A DNA stretch of 18,780 nucleotides from DASQFD01 sp035633255. Lineage in GTDB: Bacteria > Actinomycetota > Actinomycetes > Actinomycetales > Dermatophilaceae. Shown here piece after piece: positions 1 through 7,235 of the stretch. Below the pieces are notes generated by a model. It had not been told where the DNA came from, did not search any database, and saw nothing but the letters and a program-made list of their open reading frames with translations. A program made the position numbers and the translations under genes. Positions within the stretch are counted from its first letter, which is position 1; the number at the start of each line of letters is the position of its first letter. Location of the stretch: positions 1 through 18,780 of the forward strand of contig DASQFD010000058.1 of the NCBI GenBank assembly GCA_035633255.1, written 5' to 3'.

Positions 1-1
1 C

Positions 2-2146
2 CCCACCGTGTCGATGGGCCTGGGCCCGATGAACGCCATCTACCAGGCGCAGTTCGACAAGTACCTCCACAACCGCGGCATCAAGGACACCAGCGAGCAG
101 CGGGTGTGGGCCTTCCTCGGCGACGGCGAGATGGACGAGCCCGAGTCGCGCGGCCTGCTCCAGCTGGCGGCCGGCGAGGAGCTCGACAACCTGACCTTCG
201 TCGTCAACTGCAACCTCCAGCGCCTCGACGGGCCGGTCCGCGGCAACGGCAAGATCATCCAGGAGCTCGAGGCGTTCTTCCGCGGCGCCGGGTGGAACGT
301 CGTCAAGGTCATCTGGGGCCGCGGCTGGGACCCGCTGCTGGCCGCCGACAAGGACCACGCGCTGGTCCACATCATGAACACGACCACGGACGGCGACTAC
401 CAGACCTTCCGGGCCAACGACGGTGCGTACGTCCGCGAGCAGTTCTTCGCCCGGGACCCGCGCACCGCGAAGATGGTCGACAACTGGACCGACGACGACA
501 TCTGGTACAAGCTCAAGCGCGGCGGCCACGACTACCACAAGGTCTTCGCGGCCTACCAGGCGGCGACCAGGCACACCGGCCAGCCGACCGTCATCCTGGC
601 CCACACGATCAAGGGCTACACGCTGGGCTCCTCGTTCGCCGGCCGCAATGCGACCCACCAGATGAAGAAGATGACGGTCGCGGACCTGAAGTCCTTCCGC
701 GACCTGCTGCGGCTGCCGATCACGGACGGCCAGCTCGAGGAGGACCCCTACAAGCCGCCCTTCTACCACCCCGGCGCGGACTCCGAGCCGATCGAGTACA
801 TGCTCGAGCGGCGGCGCGTGCTCGGCGGCTCGATCCCGCAGCGGCGCAGCAGGTACACCTCGCTGCACCTCCCGACCGACGAGGCCTACGCCCAGGTGAA
901 GAAGGGGTCCGGCAAGCAGCAGGTCGCCACGACGATGGCGTTCGTCCGGCTGCTCAGGGACCTGATGCGGGACAAGGAGTTCGGCAGGCGGGTCGTGCCG
1001 ATCATCCCCGACGAGGCCCGGACCTTCGGGATGGACAGCTTCTTCCCGACGAGCAAGATCTACAACCCGCACGGGCAGAACTACACCCCCGTCGACCACG
1101 AGCTGATGCTCAGCTACCGCGAGTCGGTGCAGGGCCAGATCCTCCACCTCGGCATCAACGAGGCCGGCTCCGTCGCGGCGTTCAGCGCCGCGGGGTCGTC
1201 CTACGCGACGCACGGGGAGCCGATGGTCCCGATCTACATCTTCTACTCGATGTTCGGGTTCCAGCGCACCGGCGACGGGATCTGGGCGGCGGCCGACCAG
1301 ATGGCGCGCGGCTTCCTCATCGGCGCGACGGCGGGCCGCACCACGCTCACCGGCGAGGGCACCCAGCACGCCGACGGCCACAGCCCCCTGCTCGCGTCGA
1401 CCAACCCGGCGGTCGTGAGCTACGACCCGGCGTACGCCTACGAGATCGCGCACATCATGCGCGACGGCCTGCGCCGGATGCACGGCGAGAGCCCCGAGGA
1501 CGTCATCTACTACCTCACCGTCTACAACGAGCCGATCGTCCAGCCCGCGGAGCCCGAGGACGTCGACGCCGACGGCATCCTGCGCGGCATGCACCTGGTC
1601 AAGGCGGCCGACACCTCCGGCCTGGCCGACACCTCGCCGCGCGCGCAGCTGCTCGCCTCCGGTGTCGGCGTGCCCTGGGCGCTGGAGGCGGCGCAGATGC
1701 TCGCCGACGACTGGAGCGTGGCCGCGGACGTGTGGTCGGTGACCTCGTGGAACGAGCTGCGTCGGGACGGGCTCGCCTGCGACGAGCACGCCTTCCTCCA
1801 CCCGGACGAGGAGCGGCGGGTCCCCTACGTCGCGGCGCGGCTGGCCGACGCGCCCGGGCCCGTGCTCGCCACGAGCGACTACATGCGGGCGGTGCCCGAC
1901 CAGATCCGGCAGTACGTCCCCGGCGAGTTCCACTCCCTCGGCGCGGACGGCTTCGGCTTCTCGGACACGCGCGCCGCGGCGCGCCGCTTCTTCCACATCG
2001 ACGGGCCCTCGCTCGCGGTGCGGACGCTGCAGGTGCTCGCCGACCGCGGCGAGGTGGACACGGCGGTCCCCAAGCAGGCCGCGGACAAGTACCGCCTCCT
2101 CGACGTCCGCGCCGGGTCCTCCGGCAACGAGGGCGGCGACGCCTGA
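2..2146 (+). CDS. aceE: Pyruvate dehydrogenase E1 component, homodimeric type (5'-truncated by window edge)
   Basis: This is the thiamine-diphosphate-dependent E1 subunit of the pyruvate dehydrogenase complex, which decarboxylates pyruvate and passes the acetyl group to E2 to make acetyl-CoA in the cytoplasm. The reading frame is open from the first bases. The visible 714 residues lack roughly the first 190-200 of a ~900-residue family, so the GTG near position 8 is internal and not a start. The ThDP-binding motif is clear: GDGEMDEPES (about nt 119) followed about 30 residues later by NCNLQRLDG. Further conserved stretches are GNGKIIQELE, the transketolase-like TLTGEGTQHADGHS and the C-terminal LGADGFGFSDTR. 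The frame ends with TGA at 2144-2146, just before a strong hairpin. It supplies acetyl-CoA, and a fatty-acid synthesis cluster lies 3 kb downstream, the same broad neighbourhood as in Streptomyces. Confidence 0.97.
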   Translation, partial: PTVSMGLGPMNAIYQAQFDKYLHNRGIKDTSEQRVWAFLGDGEMDEPESRGLLQLAAGEELDNLTFVVNCNLQRLDGPVRGNGKIIQELEAFFRGAGWNVVKVIWGRGWDPLLAADKDHALVHIMNTTTDGDYQTFRANDGAYVREQFFARDPRTAKMVDNWTDDDIWYKLKRGGHDYHKVFAAYQAATRHTGQPTVILAHTIKGYTLGSSFAGRNATHQMKKMTVADLKSFRDLLRLPITDGQLEEDPYKPPFYHPGADSEPIEYMLERRRVLGGSIPQRRSRYTSLHLPTDEAYAQVKKGSGKQQVATTMAFVRLLRDLMRDKEFGRRVVPIIPDEARTFGMDSFFPTSKIYNPHGQNYTPVDHELMLSYRESVQGQILHLGINEAGSVAAFSAAGSSYATHGEPMVPIYIFYSMFGFQRTGDGIWAAADQMARGFLIGATAGRTTLTGEGTQHADGHSPLLASTNPAVVSYDPAYAYEIAHIMRDGLRRMHGESPEDVIYYLTVYNEPIVQPAEPEDVDADGILRGMHLVKAADTSGLADTSPRAQLLASGVGVPWALEAAQMLADDWSVAADVWSVTSWNELRRDGLACDEHAFLHPDEERRVPYVAARLADAPGPVLATSDYMRAVPDQIRQYVPGEFHSLGADGFGFSDTRAAARRFFHIDGPSLAVRTLQVLADRGEVDTAVPKQAADKYRLLDVRAGSSGNEGGDA

Positions 2147-2175
2147 GTGCCCCGCCCGGGAACCCCGGGTCTGCC

Positions 2176-2208
2176 GGAGGGCCGGCTCCCGCTGGGGGCC
2201 GGCCCTCC
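2176..2208 (+). terminator. Strong hairpin after aceE
   Basis: A near-perfect stem-loop: 2176-2190 pairs with 2194-2208 around a GCT loop, 15 pairs with a single T-G wobble. It starts 30 bp after the aceE stop codon and lies between convergent genes (aceE and the DUF559 gene), so it can serve both strands. No T-tract follows, which is common for GC-rich actinobacterial terminators. A GGCATACC octamer (2210-2217) follows immediately. Confidence 0.75.
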
Positions 2209-2221
2209 CGGCATACCGCCT

Positions 2222-2374
2222 CGGGCTGAGACCGCCCACCACGCCTCTCCCAGACGGCTCGTCGACACCCCACCGGGCTCAGACCGCCCACCACCCCTCT
2301 CCCAGACGACTCGTCGACACCCCACCGGGCTGAGACCGCCCACCACCCCTCTCCCAGACGGCTCGTCGACACCC
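2222..2374. repeat. Three tandem copies of a 52-bp unit
   Basis: Three head-to-tail copies start at 2222, 2274 and 2326, with a period of exactly 52 bp and only a few substitutions between copies. Each contains the block CCTCTCCCAGACGGCTCGTC followed by GACACC. The array ends 10 bp before the stop codon of the reverse-strand DUF559 gene. A related two-copy array with the same 52-bp period lies beyond the other end of that gene. No coding function is seen. Confidence 0.9.
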
Positions 2375-2383
2375 AGCTGGCCC

Positions 2384-3322
2384 TCACGCGGCGCGGCGAC
2401 CGGGGAAGTGCCGGCGCCACTCCTGGGAAGTGACGCGGGCCGGCATACCGGCGGTGCGCAGCGCGTCGACCACCCGGTCGAGGGTGGCGCCCGGCGTCGC
2501 GAAGACGTCGGGCGCGAGGACGACGACGAGACGCCAGCCGTGCGCGTCGAGGTACTCGCGACGCCGGATGTCCCACCTCCACTGCTGCGGGCTCTCGGCG
2601 TGCTGGCGGCCGTCGTACTCCACGGCCACCCGGACGTCGGGGAAGGCGAGGTCGAGCCGGAACCGCACCCGGCCGTCTGCGTCCCGCAGCTCGTGGTTGA
2701 CCACCGGCTCGGGCACGCCGGCGAGCACCAGCAGCAGCCGGAGCCGGGTCTCCATGGGCGAGTCGACGCGATCCCGGACCAGCGCGGCCGCTGCTCGAGC
2801 GAGTCGGCACCCCGGGGCCGATGACGCCGCCGCCGCCGACCCCAACCGGGCCCGGGTCGTCACCCCGGCCCGGAGCAGTGAGTCACCGAGCACCACCAGG
2901 TCGACCAGCGGCAGCCTGGCAGCCAGGTCGACGAACGTCTGCTCCGGGGAGGTCACCCGAACCCCCGCGTGGAACACCTGCTCCACCCCCTGCGAACGCC
3001 GCGCGGCGATGCCGCGGACGTCCATCGAGCTGCGGGGTCCGACCACGACCCGGAGCAGCGGGTCGTGCGGCACCGCTCCACCCCAGAGCCGGGCCGCCGT
3101 CGAGTCGGCGACCACCGCACCCTCGGGCGCGAGCAGCAGCGCGGCCCGGGCCAGCACCAACGGCGTGACCGGCGTCGAGCCCGCCACGTACACGCCGGTG
3201 AAGAGCCGGGTGCAGGTGCGCCGCATCGCGCGGTCGGTCAACCCCGAGGCCAGCCCCTGCTGCCGGGTGAAGGGCTCGCCCGGTGTGGCTGCCGCGGCGC
3301 CGTCGTGCATGGTCACCACCAT
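2384..3322 (-). CDS. AbiEi-type antitoxin-domain / DUF559 (PD-(D/E)xK-like) protein
   Basis: A 312-residue protein of a lineage-expanded actinobacterial family of unproven function. The N-terminal part (about residues 18-50, FTRQQGLASGLTDRAMRR then LFTGVYV) matches the winged-helix 'AbiEi family antitoxin' domain of type IV toxin-antitoxin proteins. The C-terminal third is DUF559: SPMETRLRLLL (188-198), then RFRLDLAF and VAVEYDGRQH, which give D224 and E235 as PD-(D/E)xK/Vsr-fold acidic residues, and WRLVVVLAPDVF. The ATG at 3322 is preferred, with ATG 3310 as an alternative. The frame stays open further upstream, but that extension only translates the intergenic repeat. No partner toxin gene is adjacent, so it is probably not a classical toxin-antitoxin pair. 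Whether it cleaves DNA cannot be judged from sequence. Confidence 0.88.
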   Translation of the reverse strand: MVVTMHDGAAAATPGEPFTRQQGLASGLTDRAMRRTCTRLFTGVYVAGSTPVTPLVLARAALLLAPEGAVVADSTAARLWGGAVPHDPLLRVVVGPRSSMDVRGIAARRSQGVEQVFHAGVRVTSPEQTFVDLAARLPLVDLVVLGDSLLRAGVTTRARLGSAAAASSAPGCRLARAAAALVRDRVDSPMETRLRLLLVLAGVPEPVVNHELRDADGRVRFRLDLAFPDVRVAVEYDGRQHAESPQQWRWDIRRREYLDAHGWRLVVVLAPDVFATPGATLDRVVDALRTAGMPARVTSQEWRRHFPGRRAA

Positions 3323-3391
3323 GGCGGTATGCCGCCGCCCGGCGCGTGCGTCATCCACAGGCGCTGCGGGGCTGGTCGAGTGGGCGACTGC

Positions 3392-3482
3392 GTCGACGAG
3401 CCCTCTCCCGACCGGGCGCTCGACACCGCCGAGCCCACCACCGGTCGACGAGCCCTCTCCCGACCGGCTGCTCGACACCGCC
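3392..3482. repeat. Two-copy repeat of 52-bp period, related to the 2222-2374 array
   Basis: GTCGACGAGCCCTCTCCCGA begins at 3392 and again at 3444, a period of 52 bp, each followed by ACCGG, a short variable step and CTCGACACCGCC. The core (CCTCTCCC, a GACCGG-like step, then CTCGACACC) is shared in the same orientation with the array after aceE. The two arrays therefore bracket the DUF559 gene. The second copy ends against the argG promoter. Confidence 0.85.
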
Positions 3483-3484
3483 GG

Positions 3485-3513
3485 TTGGGTGACTATGCAA
3501 AGCCTCGTATAGC
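3485..3513 (+). promoter_or_regulatory. Candidate promoter for argG, leaderless type
   Basis: TTGGGT (3485-3490), a 17-bp spacer, and TATAGC (3508-3513) resemble -35 and -10 elements. Transcription starting 7-10 bases after the -10 would begin at or just before the GTG start codon at 3523. No Shine-Dalgarno sequence is present before that codon. The spacer contains TATGCA (3494-3499), which could be half of an ArgR box, but a full box is not evident. Confidence 0.5.
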
Positions 3514-3522
3514 CTTGCAGTC

Positions 3523-4944
3523 GTGTCCAAGGTACTCACCTCCCTGCCGGTCGGCGAGCGCGTCGGCATCGCCTTCTCAGGGGGCCTCGACACCTCCGTC
3601 GCGGTGGCGTGGATGCGCGAGAAGGGCGCGGTCCCCTGCACCTACACGGCCGACCTCGGGCAGTACGACGAGCCGGAGATCGACACCGTGCCCGACCGCG
3701 CCGGGCAGTACGGCGCGGAGGTCGCCCGGCTGGTGGACTGCAAGGCGGCGCTGGTGGAGGAGGGCCTGTCGGCGATCGCGTGCGGCGCGTTCCACATCCG
3801 CAGCGCCGGCCGCACCTACTTCAACACGACCCCGCTCGGCCGAGCGGTCACCGGCACGCTGCTCGTGCGCGCGATGGCTGCCGACGAGGTGTCCATCTGG
3901 GGCGACGGCTCGACCTTCAAGGGCAACGACATCGAGCGGTTCTACCGCTACGGCCTGCTCGCCAACCCCGCGCTGCGCGTCTACAAGCCGTGGCTCGACG
4001 CGGACTTCGTCGCCGAGCTGGGCGGCCGCGACGAGATGAGCGCGTGGCTCACGGAGCGCGGCCTGCCCTACCGCGCGAGCGCCGCCAAGGCCTACTCCAC
4101 CGACGCGAACATCTGGGGGGCCACCCACGAGGCCAAGACCCTCGAGCACCTCGACACCTCCGTCGAGACCGTCGAGCCGATCATGGGCGTCCCGTTCTGG
4201 GACGAGTCGCTGGCCATCGCCACCGAGGACGTCTCGCTCACCTTCGTCCAGGGCCGACCGGTCGCGGTCGACGGCCGCGACCTCTCCCCCGTCGCCCTGG
4301 TCCACGAGGCCAACGAGATCGGCGGGCGGCACGGCCTCGGCATGTCCGACCAGATCGAGAACCGGATCATCGAGGCCAAGTCCCGCGGCATCTACGAGGC
4401 GCCGGGCATGGCACTGCTGCACATCGCCTACGAACGGCTCCTCAACGCCGTCCACAACGAGGACACCCTCGCCAACTACTCCGCCGAGGGGCGCCGGCTC
4501 GGGCGGCTGCTCTACGAGGGGCGGTGGCTCGACCCGCAGAGCCTGATGCTCCGCGAGTCCCTCCAGCGCTGGGTCGCCTCCGCGGTCACCGGTCAGGTGA
4601 CGCTGCGGCTGCGCCGCGGCGACGACTACTCCGTCCTCGACACCCGCGGGCAGAACTTCTCCTACCACCCCGACAAACTCTCGATGGAGCGCGTGGAGGA
4701 CGCGGCCTTCGGCCCCGTGGACCGGATCGGCCAGCTCACCATGCGCAACCTCGACATCGCGGACAGCCGGGCCAAGCTCGAGCTGTATGCCGCGCAGGGC
4801 CAGCTCGGCGCCGGTCACGTCGACCTCGTCGGCGAGCTCGAGCCCGGCGGCGCCCGGCAGATCGCCGCCAACCCGTCCGCCGCCCACGTCGACGACGAGG
4901 ACGACGCCCTCGACCGCGCCGCCATCGAGTCCGGCGTGGACTGA
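3523..4944 (+). CDS. argG: Argininosuccinate synthase, long E. coli-type form
   Basis: Joins citrulline and aspartate using ATP to give argininosuccinate, the penultimate step of arginine synthesis. The 473-residue product carries the N-type ATP PP-loop AFSGGLDTS near residues 17-25, then YFNTTPLGRAVTGT, IWGDGSTFKGNDIERFYRYG, KAYSTDANIWGATHEAK and HGLGMSDQIENRIIEAKSRG. These match, block by block, the ~447-residue enterobacterial ArgG and not the ~400-residue form common in actinobacterial arg clusters. Translation starts at GTG 3523. A candidate promoter lies directly upstream and no ribosome-binding site is visible, so the mRNA is probably leaderless. No other arginine gene is adjacent, so it is a stand-alone locus. 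The C-terminal ~25 residues are an acidic tail of unknown role. Confidence 0.97.
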   Translation: MSKVLTSLPVGERVGIAFSGGLDTSVAVAWMREKGAVPCTYTADLGQYDEPEIDTVPDRAGQYGAEVARLVDCKAALVEEGLSAIACGAFHIRSAGRTYFNTTPLGRAVTGTLLVRAMAADEVSIWGDGSTFKGNDIERFYRYGLLANPALRVYKPWLDADFVAELGGRDEMSAWLTERGLPYRASAAKAYSTDANIWGATHEAKTLEHLDTSVETVEPIMGVPFWDESLAIATEDVSLTFVQGRPVAVDGRDLSPVALVHEANEIGGRHGLGMSDQIENRIIEAKSRGIYEAPGMALLHIAYERLLNAVHNEDTLANYSAEGRRLGRLLYEGRWLDPQSLMLRESLQRWVASAVTGQVTLRLRRGDDYSVLDTRGQNFSYHPDKLSMERVEDAAFGPVDRIGQLTMRNLDIADSRAKLELYAAQGQLGAGHVDLVGELEPGGARQIAANPSAAHVDDEDDALDRAAIESGVD

Positions 4945-4947
4945 CCG

Positions 4948-4979
4948 CACGGTCTCACCCCCGCGGGTGCCCCACCGTG
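4948..4979 (+). terminator. Two-tier hairpin after argG
   Basis: CACGGT (4948-4953) pairs with ACCGTG (4974-4979). Inside it CACCC (4956-4960) pairs with GGGTG (4965-4969) around a CCGC loop. It begins 4 bp after the argG stop codon. There is no T-tract. It probably ends argG transcription before the fasR promoter. Confidence 0.5.
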
Positions 4980-4996
4980 GCGAGTCAGGCGCAGAG

Positions 4997-5026
4997 GCCA
5001 CCTTGTGGCTGCAACACAAATACGAT
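4997..5026 (+). promoter_or_regulatory. Candidate fasR promoter and operator
   Basis: TACGAT (5021-5026) fits a TANNNT -10 element and ends 7 bases before the ATG at 5034, so the transcript would be leaderless. No ribosome-binding site is visible. A perfect dyad GCCAC-CTT-GTGGC (4997-5009) sits where a -35 element would lie and could be an operator, perhaps autoregulatory. No good -35 hexamer is seen at the usual spacing. Confidence 0.45.
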
Positions 5027-5033
5027 GCCCGGT

Positions 5034-6260
5034 ATGCCGCCCGCCCGCCCCTCCGTGTCGACGGCCACCCGGCGCCGGGTGCGGGGTGCCGCGGGCAACC
5101 TCGGGGCCGCGGCGGTGCAGCAGATCGAGGCCGACCACGCCTGGTACCGCGTCCTCTCCGCGGAGAACCGCTCCTGGGCGGGCCTGGTCGCCCAGAACGG
5201 CATCAGCGCCTTCGTCGACTGGTTCACCGGGGACCACCGCGGCCACGTGACGACCGACGTGTTCGGCAGCGCGCCCCCCGAGCTGGCCCGCTCGATCACC
5301 CTCGCCCAGACCCTCTCGCTCCTGCGGACGGTGGTCGACGTGGTCGAGCGGGAGGTGACCGGCATGGTCACCGACCGGGAGGTGACCGCGGTGCGCGAGG
5401 CGGTGCTCCGTTACAGCCGCGAGGTCGCCTTCTCCGCCGCCGAGGTCTACGCGCAGGCCGCCGAGTCCCGGGGGGCGTGGGACGCCCGGCTGGAGTCCCT
5501 CGTGGTCGACGCCGTCATCCGCGGCGAGGCCGACGACGCCATGCAGTCCCGCGCGGCCGCCCTCGGCTGGGGCGCCACGACCTCCGTCGCGGCGGTGGTC
5601 GGCGTGACCCCCCACGGGGACGCCCAGCAGGTCATCGACGGGCTGCACCGCGCCGCCAAGCGCCTCGGACACCCGGTGCTCGTCGCCGTCCACGGGCGCC
5701 GCCTGCTCGCGCTCCTCGGCGCGGTGGCCGACCCGGTCGAGGCCGCCGGCGACTTTGCCCCGCTCTTCGGCGAGGGTCCGCTGGTGGTCGGGCCGGTCGT
5801 CCCGCACCTCCTCGCTGCGGGCCGCAGCGCGCGCGCCGCGCTGTCCGGGTATGCCGCCGCGCCGGCCTGGCCGGCCGCCCCCCGGCCCGTGCGCGCGGAC
5901 GACCTGCTCGCCGAGCGCGCCCTCCTCGGTGACCAGCCGGCGCGCACCGCGCTCGTCCAACGCATCTACACGCCGCTGCACGAGAGCAGCGGGGGGCACC
6001 TGCTGGCGACGGCGGCGGCCTACCTCGACGGGGGCTCGGGGCTGGAGGCGACCGCTCGCGCGCTCTTCGTCCATCCCAACACGGTGCGGTACCGGCTCGC
6101 CGGGATCGCCCGGACCGTCGGCTACGACCTCGGCGACCCGCACGACGCACACACCGTCCGCCTGGCCCTCGCGTTCGGCCGGCTGGCCGCCTCCGACGTG
6201 CGCGCTCCGGCAGGCCGCCGCGACGCGCAGTTGGAGGAAACCTCCATAACGAGCGGCTGA
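5034..6260 (+). CDS. fasR: PucR-family regulator of fatty-acid biosynthesis (FasR-like)
   Basis: A 408-residue regulator directly upstream of fabD. The same gene position in Streptomyces is held by FasR, which activates the fabD-fabH-acpP-fabF genes. The N-terminal conserved block includes LGAAAVQQIEADHAWYR (about 23-39) and NGISAFVDWFTG. The C-terminal helix-turn-helix of the PucR type (HTH_30) spans about 322-375 with TARALFVHPNTVRYRLAGI. ATG 5034 is chosen because the -10-like TACGAT is placed for a leaderless message starting there. ATG 5025 is in frame but overlaps the -10. The 3' end of the gene contains a GGAGG-AAA-CCTCC palindrome that may be its own target site for fabD control. The ligand is not visible from sequence; acyl-CoA is reported for FasR homologues. 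Confidence 0.9.
   Translation: MPPARPSVSTATRRRVRGAAGNLGAAAVQQIEADHAWYRVLSAENRSWAGLVAQNGISAFVDWFTGDHRGHVTTDVFGSAPPELARSITLAQTLSLLRTVVDVVEREVTGMVTDREVTAVREAVLRYSREVAFSAAEVYAQAAESRGAWDARLESLVVDAVIRGEADDAMQSRAAALGWGATTSVAAVVGVTPHGDAQQVIDGLHRAAKRLGHPVLVAVHGRRLLALLGAVADPVEAAGDFAPLFGEGPLVVGPVVPHLLAAGRSARAALSGYAAAPAWPAAPRPVRADDLLAERALLGDQPARTALVQRIYTPLHESSGGHLLATAAAYLDGGSGLEATARALFVHPNTVRYRLAGIARTVGYDLGDPHDAHTVRLALAFGRLAASDVRAPAGRRDAQLEETSITSG
6233..6245. promoter_or_regulatory. Palindrome GGAGG-AAA-CCTCC upstream of fabD
   Basis: A perfect 5+3+5 dyad inside the last codons of fasR, 67 bp before the fabD start codon. It is a reasonable operator candidate, with FasR itself the first protein to test. 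It sits beside the AT-rich CATAAC. Function is inferred only from position and symmetry. Confidence 0.4.
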
Positions 6261-6272
6261 GGTTCGTCGGCG

Positions 6273-6296
6273 CCGGGCGCGAAGCCGAGCGCCCGG
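6273..6296 (+). promoter_or_regulatory. Hairpin in the fasR-fabD gap
   Basis: CCGGGCGC (6273-6280) and GCGCCCGG (6289-6296) form a perfect 8-bp stem with an 8-base loop. The 3' arm overlaps the first two bases of the GGAGG (6295-6299) that is the only fabD ribosome-binding site in sight. The structure could limit fabD translation, act as a fasR terminator, or both. Confidence 0.5.
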
Positions 6297-6311
6297 AGGC
6301 GCGAATCTGGA

Positions 6312-7235
6312 ATGGTGCTCGCTCTCGTCTGCCCCGGTCAGGGGTCCCAGACCCCCGGCTTCCTCGCCCCCTGGGTGGAGCAGCCGGGTGTCCGCACGCA
6401 CCTCGACGCGCTGTCCAACGCGGCGGGCCTCGACCTGCTCGCGCACGGGACCACATCGGACGCGGCCACGATCACCGACACCGCCGTCGCGCAGCCCCTG
6501 CTCGTCGCGGCCGGCCTCCTCGCCGCCCCCTTCGTCCTGGGCGTCTCCTCGCCACCGCGAGTCGGCGCCGTGGCCGGGCACTCGGTCGGCGAGTTCACCG
6601 CCGCCGCCGTGGCGGGGGTGCTGAGCGAGGACACGGCCATGTCGCTCGTCGCCCTGCGCGGCCGGGCGATGGCCGAGGCCAGCGCCGTGACGCCGACCGG
6701 GATGAGCGCGGTGCTCGGCGGAGACCCGGACGAGGTCCTCGCGGCGCTCGAGCGGTGCGGTCTCAGCCCCGCCAACGTCAACGGGGCCGGCCAGGTGGTC
6801 GCCGCCGGGACCCGCGAGCAGCTCGACGCGCTGGCGGCCGAGCCACCGGCCCGCACCCGCGTCGTCCCGCTCAAGGTGGCCGGCGCCTTCCACACCGAGC
6901 ACATGGCCCCGGCGGTCGACGCCCTGGCGACCGCCGCAGCCGACCACGACGTCAGCGACCCCGGGGTGACCCTGCTGTCCAACCGGGACGGCGCCGCGGT
7001 GGCCACCGGCGTGGAGGTCCGCGACCGCCTGGTCGCCCAGGTGAGCAGCCCGGTCCGCTGGGACCTCGTGCTGGCGCGGCTGGCCGACCTCGGGGTCACC
7101 GCCGTCCTCGAGCTGCCACCGGCCGGCACCCTGACCGGCCTGGCCAAGCGAGCCCTCCCGGGCGTGGCGCTGCTCGCCCTGAAGACCCCCGACGACCTCG
7201 ACGCCGCGCGGCGGCTCGTGGAGGAGCACGCATGA
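6312..7235 (+). CDS. fabD: Malonyl-CoA:ACP S-malonyltransferase
   Basis: Transfers malonyl from malonyl-CoA to the acyl carrier protein, giving the extender unit for type II fatty-acid synthesis in the cytoplasm. The 307-residue length is typical. The N-terminal CPGQGSQTPG forms the oxyanion-side loop. GHSVGEF places the nucleophile at S91, ALRGRAM supplies R116 for the malonyl carboxylate, and GAFHTEHM gives the catalytic H194. ATG 6312 follows GGAGG with a rather long 12-base spacer, and part of that GGAGG lies in a hairpin. The stop codon overlaps the fabH start as ATGA, which indicates translational coupling. Confidence 0.97.
   Translation: MVLALVCPGQGSQTPGFLAPWVEQPGVRTHLDALSNAAGLDLLAHGTTSDAATITDTAVAQPLLVAAGLLAAPFVLGVSSPPRVGAVAGHSVGEFTAAAVAGVLSEDTAMSLVALRGRAMAEASAVTPTGMSAVLGGDPDEVLAALERCGLSPANVNGAGQVVAAGTREQLDALAAEPPARTRVVPLKVAGAFHTEHMAPAVDALATAAADHDVSDPGVTLLSNRDGAAVATGVEVRDRLVAQVSSPVRWDLVLARLADLGVTAVLELPPAGTLTGLAKRALPGVALLALKTPDDLDAARRLVEEHA

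Noticed and set aside
2222..2374. Tandem 52-bp array as a CRISPR
   Set aside because: The whole unit repeats with no unique spacers, and no cas genes are present.
3323..3478. Upstream extension of the DUF559 protein by 52 codons
   Set aside because: The extension translates the intergenic repeat and lacks family similarity. The family-like sequence starts near 3322.
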